Part shown: positions 41,293 through 44,132 of the stretch, piece after piece
Layout: each line of letters starts with the position of its first letter
Position numbering within the stretch: position 1 is the first letter of the stretch
Source of the DNA: Acidobacteriota bacterium
GTDB taxonomy: Bacteria > Acidobacteriota > Terriglobia > Terriglobales > Acidobacteriaceae
Assembly: GCA_021846945.1 (NCBI GenBank)
Contig: JAJZVZ010000019.1
Coordinates: 1 to 44,132, forward strand
DNA: 44,132 bases
Direction of reading: 5' to 3'
Notes under the pieces: generated by a model
Databases searched by the model: none
The model's input: only the letters and a program-made list of their open reading frames with translations
Told to the model about the DNA's origin: nothing
Made by a program: the position numbers and the translations under genes

Positions 41293-42732
41293 ATGCAAGA
41301 GATCACTTCCGCGGAGATCGTTCAGCGAATCCAAACGGAGAATCCTTGGTGGCAAGGCGACCACATGGTCGGCAAGTTCTTCGGCGACATGAAACGCCGC
41401 GCATATTTCAATTTGCTTCTTCCTCTGGTGAAGGATCGAAAGACACGCAGGGCGGTCGTGGTGATGGGTCCGCGGCGTGTCGGAAAGACGGTAATAATCC
41501 ATCATGCGATCCAGGCACTAATTGAAGAGGAGATATCGCCCCCGGCGATTGCATATTTTTCGGTCGACCACCCAATTTACAACGGCCTGAGCCTGGAGAA
41601 ACTGCTTGAACACTACAGCCTTGCCAGCGGCGTGAACTACAAACGCAACAGAATTTTTGTCTTCTTCGATGAAATTCAGTATTTGTGCAATTGGGAAGTT
41701 CATCTTAAGTCCGCGATCGACACCTACCCCAACATTAAATTTGTTGCTTCCGGGTCGGCGGCTGCCGCCCTCCGGCTTAAGTCACGGGAATCGGGAGCAG
41801 GGCGGTTTACCGACTTCCTCCTGCCTCCACTTACCTTTTACGAATATCTCGAGCTGATGAACATGAACGGGTTGCTTGAACTGCCCGAATCCACAAAAGG
41901 ACGCTCGCCAGGCTTCTTCATCGCAAGCGACATTGAGCGGTTGAATGCGGAGTTCATCAACTACATGAATTATGGCGGGTATCCAGAGGTGATCTTTTCA
42001 CCGCAAATTCAGGCCAGTCTCGAGAGATTCATCAAGAGCGACATTATCGACAAGGTCTTGCTGAGAGATCTTCCCAGCCTTTACGGAATTGGAGATATTC
42101 AGGAACTCAATTACCTGTTCACCACATTGGCATTGAATACAGCAAACGAGATTTCACTGCAAGAGTTGGCCAAAAACTCTGGCGTCGCCAAGAACACCAT
42201 CAAACGGTACATTGAGTACCTCGAAGCCGCCTTTCTGGTCAAGATTGTCCATCGCGTCGATCACAATGCGAAAAGATTCCATCGAGCCAACTTCTTCAAG
42301 GTTTATCTCACGAATCCGACGATGCGCGCAGCTCTTTTCTCGCCCATGAGCGCCAGCGACGAAAGGATTGCACACCTCGCAGAGAGCGCAATATTCTCGC
42401 AATGGTTGCATAGCGATGAGACTCTTCATTACGCCAGATGGGACAAGGGAGCCGATAAAGGAGAAGTAGACATAGTGCGGCTCGCCGGCATCACGCAAAA
42501 GCCGGAATGGGTGGTTGAAGTGAAGTGGTCTGACCGCTATTGCGAGAATCCCGGCGAGCTAAGCAGCCTCATCAGCTTCTGCCGTCAAAACGATTTGAAG
42601 GACGTCTTAGTTACCTCAAAGACACGAACGTTGACCCGACAGGCGGAGAACGTCAGCATCGAATTTCTGCCAGCGAGCGTCTATTGCTACACCGTCGGAT
42701 ACAACATCATCCATTCAAAGAACCTGCAGTGA
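41293..42732 (+). CDS. AAA-type ATPase with C-terminal DUF4143-like domain
   Basis: The 479-residue protein has an AAA_14-type ATPase domain: Walker A GPRRVGKT (59-66), Walker B FVFFDEIQ (D126, E127) and a sensor in VASGSAA (151-157). A winged-helix-like region follows (LQELAKNSGVAKNTIKRYIEYLE). The C-terminal DUF4143-like domain has a PD-(D/E)xK nuclease-like core, D393 in GEVDIV and E409-V-K411 in VVEVKWS. Such proteins are patchily spread, mostly of unknown function. Its DNA is visibly richer in A+T than its neighbours, a sign of transfer. Transcription is probably leaderless. Confidence 0.85.
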   Translation: MQEITSAEIVQRIQTENPWWQGDHMVGKFFGDMKRRAYFNLLLPLVKDRKTRRAVVVMGPRRVGKTVIIHHAIQALIEEEISPPAIAYFSVDHPIYNGLSLEKLLEHYSLASGVNYKRNRIFVFFDEIQYLCNWEVHLKSAIDTYPNIKFVASGSAAAALRLKSRESGAGRFTDFLLPPLTFYEYLELMNMNGLLELPESTKGRSPGFFIASDIERLNAEFINYMNYGGYPEVIFSPQIQASLERFIKSDIIDKVLLRDLPSLYGIGDIQELNYLFTTLALNTANEISLQELAKNSGVAKNTIKRYIEYLEAAFLVKIVHRVDHNAKRFHRANFFKVYLTNPTMRAALFSPMSASDERIAHLAESAIFSQWLHSDETLHYARWDKGADKGEVDIVRLAGITQKPEWVVEVKWSDRYCENPGELSSLISFCRQNDLKDVLVTSKTRTLTRQAENVSIEFLPASVYCYTVGYNIIHSKNLQ

Positions 42733-42894
42733 GTCGAAGAACCTGCTCATGGAGTCGCCGGCAGATATGCTTTGAGCAATCGGGCCACGCCCTTTGTAGG
42801 GACAGCAAAGCAACCGCTCACGCCTCATGCAGATCATTCATCATCGAAATGCTACGCTCGGAAATTGAAACCGACCAGACGATCCGTCTTTGCC

Positions 42895-43185
42895 ATGATC
42901 GACCTGGAACGATTCGATGGAGGAGTCGTGTCCCAAAGCGAACCACAAACCTTTGCCGGCGTTACGCCGGCGCAGTATGCCGCGCTGCTCGAAAAGGCCC
43001 AGGCCGCCGGTCTCGGCCTCAGCGGGAACAGCGGAAGTGCCTCCAGGTTCGGTGTGGAGGTGGCCTGGAATTATTCTCCTGAGACGCAGGAGCTTACGCT
43101 CCAATGTCTCCGCACACCCTTCTTTGTCCGCGCGGCAGAGGTCAATGCGCGGTTGAAAGCGCTGGTAACGGAAGCCCTCAACTGA
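42895..43185 (+). CDS. Small protein of unknown function
   Basis: A 96-residue frame with no recognised domain: residues FAGVTPAQYAALLEKAQAAGLGLSG, then GVEVAWNYSPETQELTLQCLRTPFFV and a helical end RAAEVNARLKALVTEAL. The alternation suggests a small alpha/beta protein, with no signal or membrane segment. The ATG at 42895 is one start; GTG 42928 with GGAGG 4 nt upstream would give 85 residues and is equally likely. Confidence 0.6.
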   Translation: MIDLERFDGGVVSQSEPQTFAGVTPAQYAALLEKAQAAGLGLSGNSGSASRFGVEVAWNYSPETQELTLQCLRTPFFVRAAEVNARLKALVTEALN

Positions 43186-43234
43186 CGTTTTTCCAGCCTC
43201 AGGCTGAATCCGCCGCGATCCCTCTTTCTTTACA

Positions 43235-44132
43235 ATGAAGGCAGTGCCGCTTCCCCTGGCCAATCCGCCGGCGCAACGCCGCTTGTGCGTTCCGAAGTCT
43301 GCCCCAAGTTTGCCGAAAGGCCGCGCTGTTCAGAACCGGCCCAGTTCGAGCCTCGAACCCCCGCGCCCTCTCGCCCGTATCAGCGCGCCGGCGCTGCTGG
43401 CTCTCTGGCATCTGGCCAGCTTTGATGCTCCCACGGTCGCCGTCGTCTGGGCGGCGAGCTTTGCGTGGTCAATGCATCTCCGGCTACCGCTGTGGGTGCT
43501 GCTGCTGCTGGCGCTGGTTACGTGGTCTGTGTATATCGGCGACCGCCTCCTCGACGCTCACGCTGGCTTGCATTCCCCGCATCGCCGCCAGCTCCGCAAG
43601 CGGCATTTCTTCCACTGGCGTCACCGCCATATCCTGATCCCCCTGGCCGTTGCCGCCGCCGCGACCGCCGCCGCCATCGTCTTTTCACTCATGCCGCCGC
43701 TTACGCGCGCCCGAGATTCGCTGCTGGGCGCGGCTGCTCTCATGTATTTCTCCGGTGTGCACTCGCGGCGCCGGCCGCCTGCGTGGCTGGCCCCCTTGCT
43801 TTCCAAGGAATTCCTGGTTGCCGTGCTGTTCACGGCGGGCTGCGTCCTGCCGGCCTGGACGCGGCTGCACGCACTCGCGGCCTCGTTCTCCGCACTTTGG
43901 CCTCTGGATGTATTCGTCCTCTATTTCGCCGCTCTCGCATGGCTCAACTGCCTTGCGATCAGCCGATGGGAATCCCAGGCGCACGCCGCGCGGCAAACTG
44001 GAGTCTTTCCTCTCGGATGCTGGCTCGGCCTCGCCGGAGCAATCCTTGCCCTCATGCTCTCGGCTGCAAGCCCGCGCGCCGCCGCAGTGCTGGCGATGGG
44101 CGCCCTGAGCGCTTTGCTGCTGACGCTGCTTG
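43235..44132 (+). CDS. UbiA-like polytopic membrane protein (3' truncated by window)
   Basis: The frame opens at ATG 43235 and runs off the end, giving 299 residues. After a Pro/Arg-rich N-terminus of about 48 residues there are several hydrophobic segments. VYIGDRLLDAHAG (D103, D107) recalls the DxxxD prenyl-diphosphate motif of UbiA-type prenyltransferases, and SKEFLVAVLFTAGCVLP recalls their later loops. Similarity is distant and the second aspartate motif is not visible, so enzymatic activity is unproven. The upstream region has no good ribosome binding site. Confidence 0.6.
   Translation, partial: MKAVPLPLANPPAQRRLCVPKSAPSLPKGRAVQNRPSSSLEPPRPLARISAPALLALWHLASFDAPTVAVVWAASFAWSMHLRLPLWVLLLLALVTWSVYIGDRLLDAHAGLHSPHRRQLRKRHFFHWRHRHILIPLAVAAAATAAAIVFSLMPPLTRARDSLLGAAALMYFSGVHSRRRPPAWLAPLLSKEFLVAVLFTAGCVLPAWTRLHALAASFSALWPLDVFVLYFAALAWLNCLAISRWESQAHAARQTGVFPLGCWLGLAGAILALMLSAASPRAAAVLAMGALSALLLTLL

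Noticed and set aside
43650-44108. 152-codon Pro/Arg-rich frame at the window end
   Set aside because: It is the +1 shadow of the longer UbiA-like frame that opens at 43235 and has proper membrane segments.

Overview
The window is high-GC bacterial DNA. It carries the complete S10-spc-alpha ribosomal protein superoperon on the + strand (positions 1 to about 19.1 kb), followed by about 25 kb of mixed housekeeping and accessory genes on both strands. The best guess at the organism is a member of Acidobacteriota, class Terriglobia. This is inference: it rests on a secreted VWFA-related protein of the kind that is expanded in that phylum (36185-37237), zinc-ribbon/WD40 and M16/M48 secreted proteins, and overall gene style. 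No rRNA, tRNA, CRISPR array or transposase gene was seen.

Ribosomal region (1-19136). The order is tuf (3' end), rpsJ, rplC, rplD, rplW, rplB, rpsS, rplV, rpsC, rplP, rpmC, rpsQ, rplN, rplX, rplE, rpsN, rpsH, rplF, rplR, rpsE, rpmD, rplO, secY, adk, map, infA, rpmJ, rpsM, rpsK, rpsD, rpoA, rplQ, then a perfect 15-bp hairpin. The gene order is textbook; the spacers are not. Of 31 junctions, 22 hold a 70-150 nt insert built from degenerate 7-bp tandem repeats. In nearly all of them an array of TCAGCTN-type heptamers starts just after a stop codon, a short unrelated loop follows, and a complementary array of AGCTGAN-type heptamers ends just before the next ribosome binding site. Each would give an intercistronic RNA stem. 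The arms vary between junctions but match their partner in subfamily. At rpsS and rpmC the Shine-Dalgarno sequence itself lies inside the array. This is the most interesting feature of the window.

Middle region (19.1-27.7 kb, mostly - strand). It holds a YiaK-type 2,3-diketo-L-gulonate reductase, a beta-helix lipoprotein with a repetitive linker, a short CDF-like membrane protein with Cys-rich ends, tsaE overlapping the bifunctional NAD(P)HX repair gene nnr, the manganese transporter mntH, and its likely regulator mntR. A further heptamer pair lies between mntH and nnr, so the element is not confined to ribosomal genes.

Right region (27.7-44.1 kb). It holds a two-domain secreted M16 peptidase, a membrane-anchored zinc-ribbon/WD40 protein, a convergent TolC-type/HlyD-type efflux pair preceded by a degenerate ECF-sigma-like gene, a VWFA-related secreted protein with a damaged MIDAS motif, an M48 metallopeptidase and polyphosphate kinase. 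Next come an AT-richer ATPase/DUF4143 gene with a near-consensus promoter that predicts a leaderless mRNA, a 96-residue unknown, and a UbiA-like membrane protein cut by the window end. The window joins core growth genes to envelope, metal and stress functions, but no single pathway links the right-hand genes.
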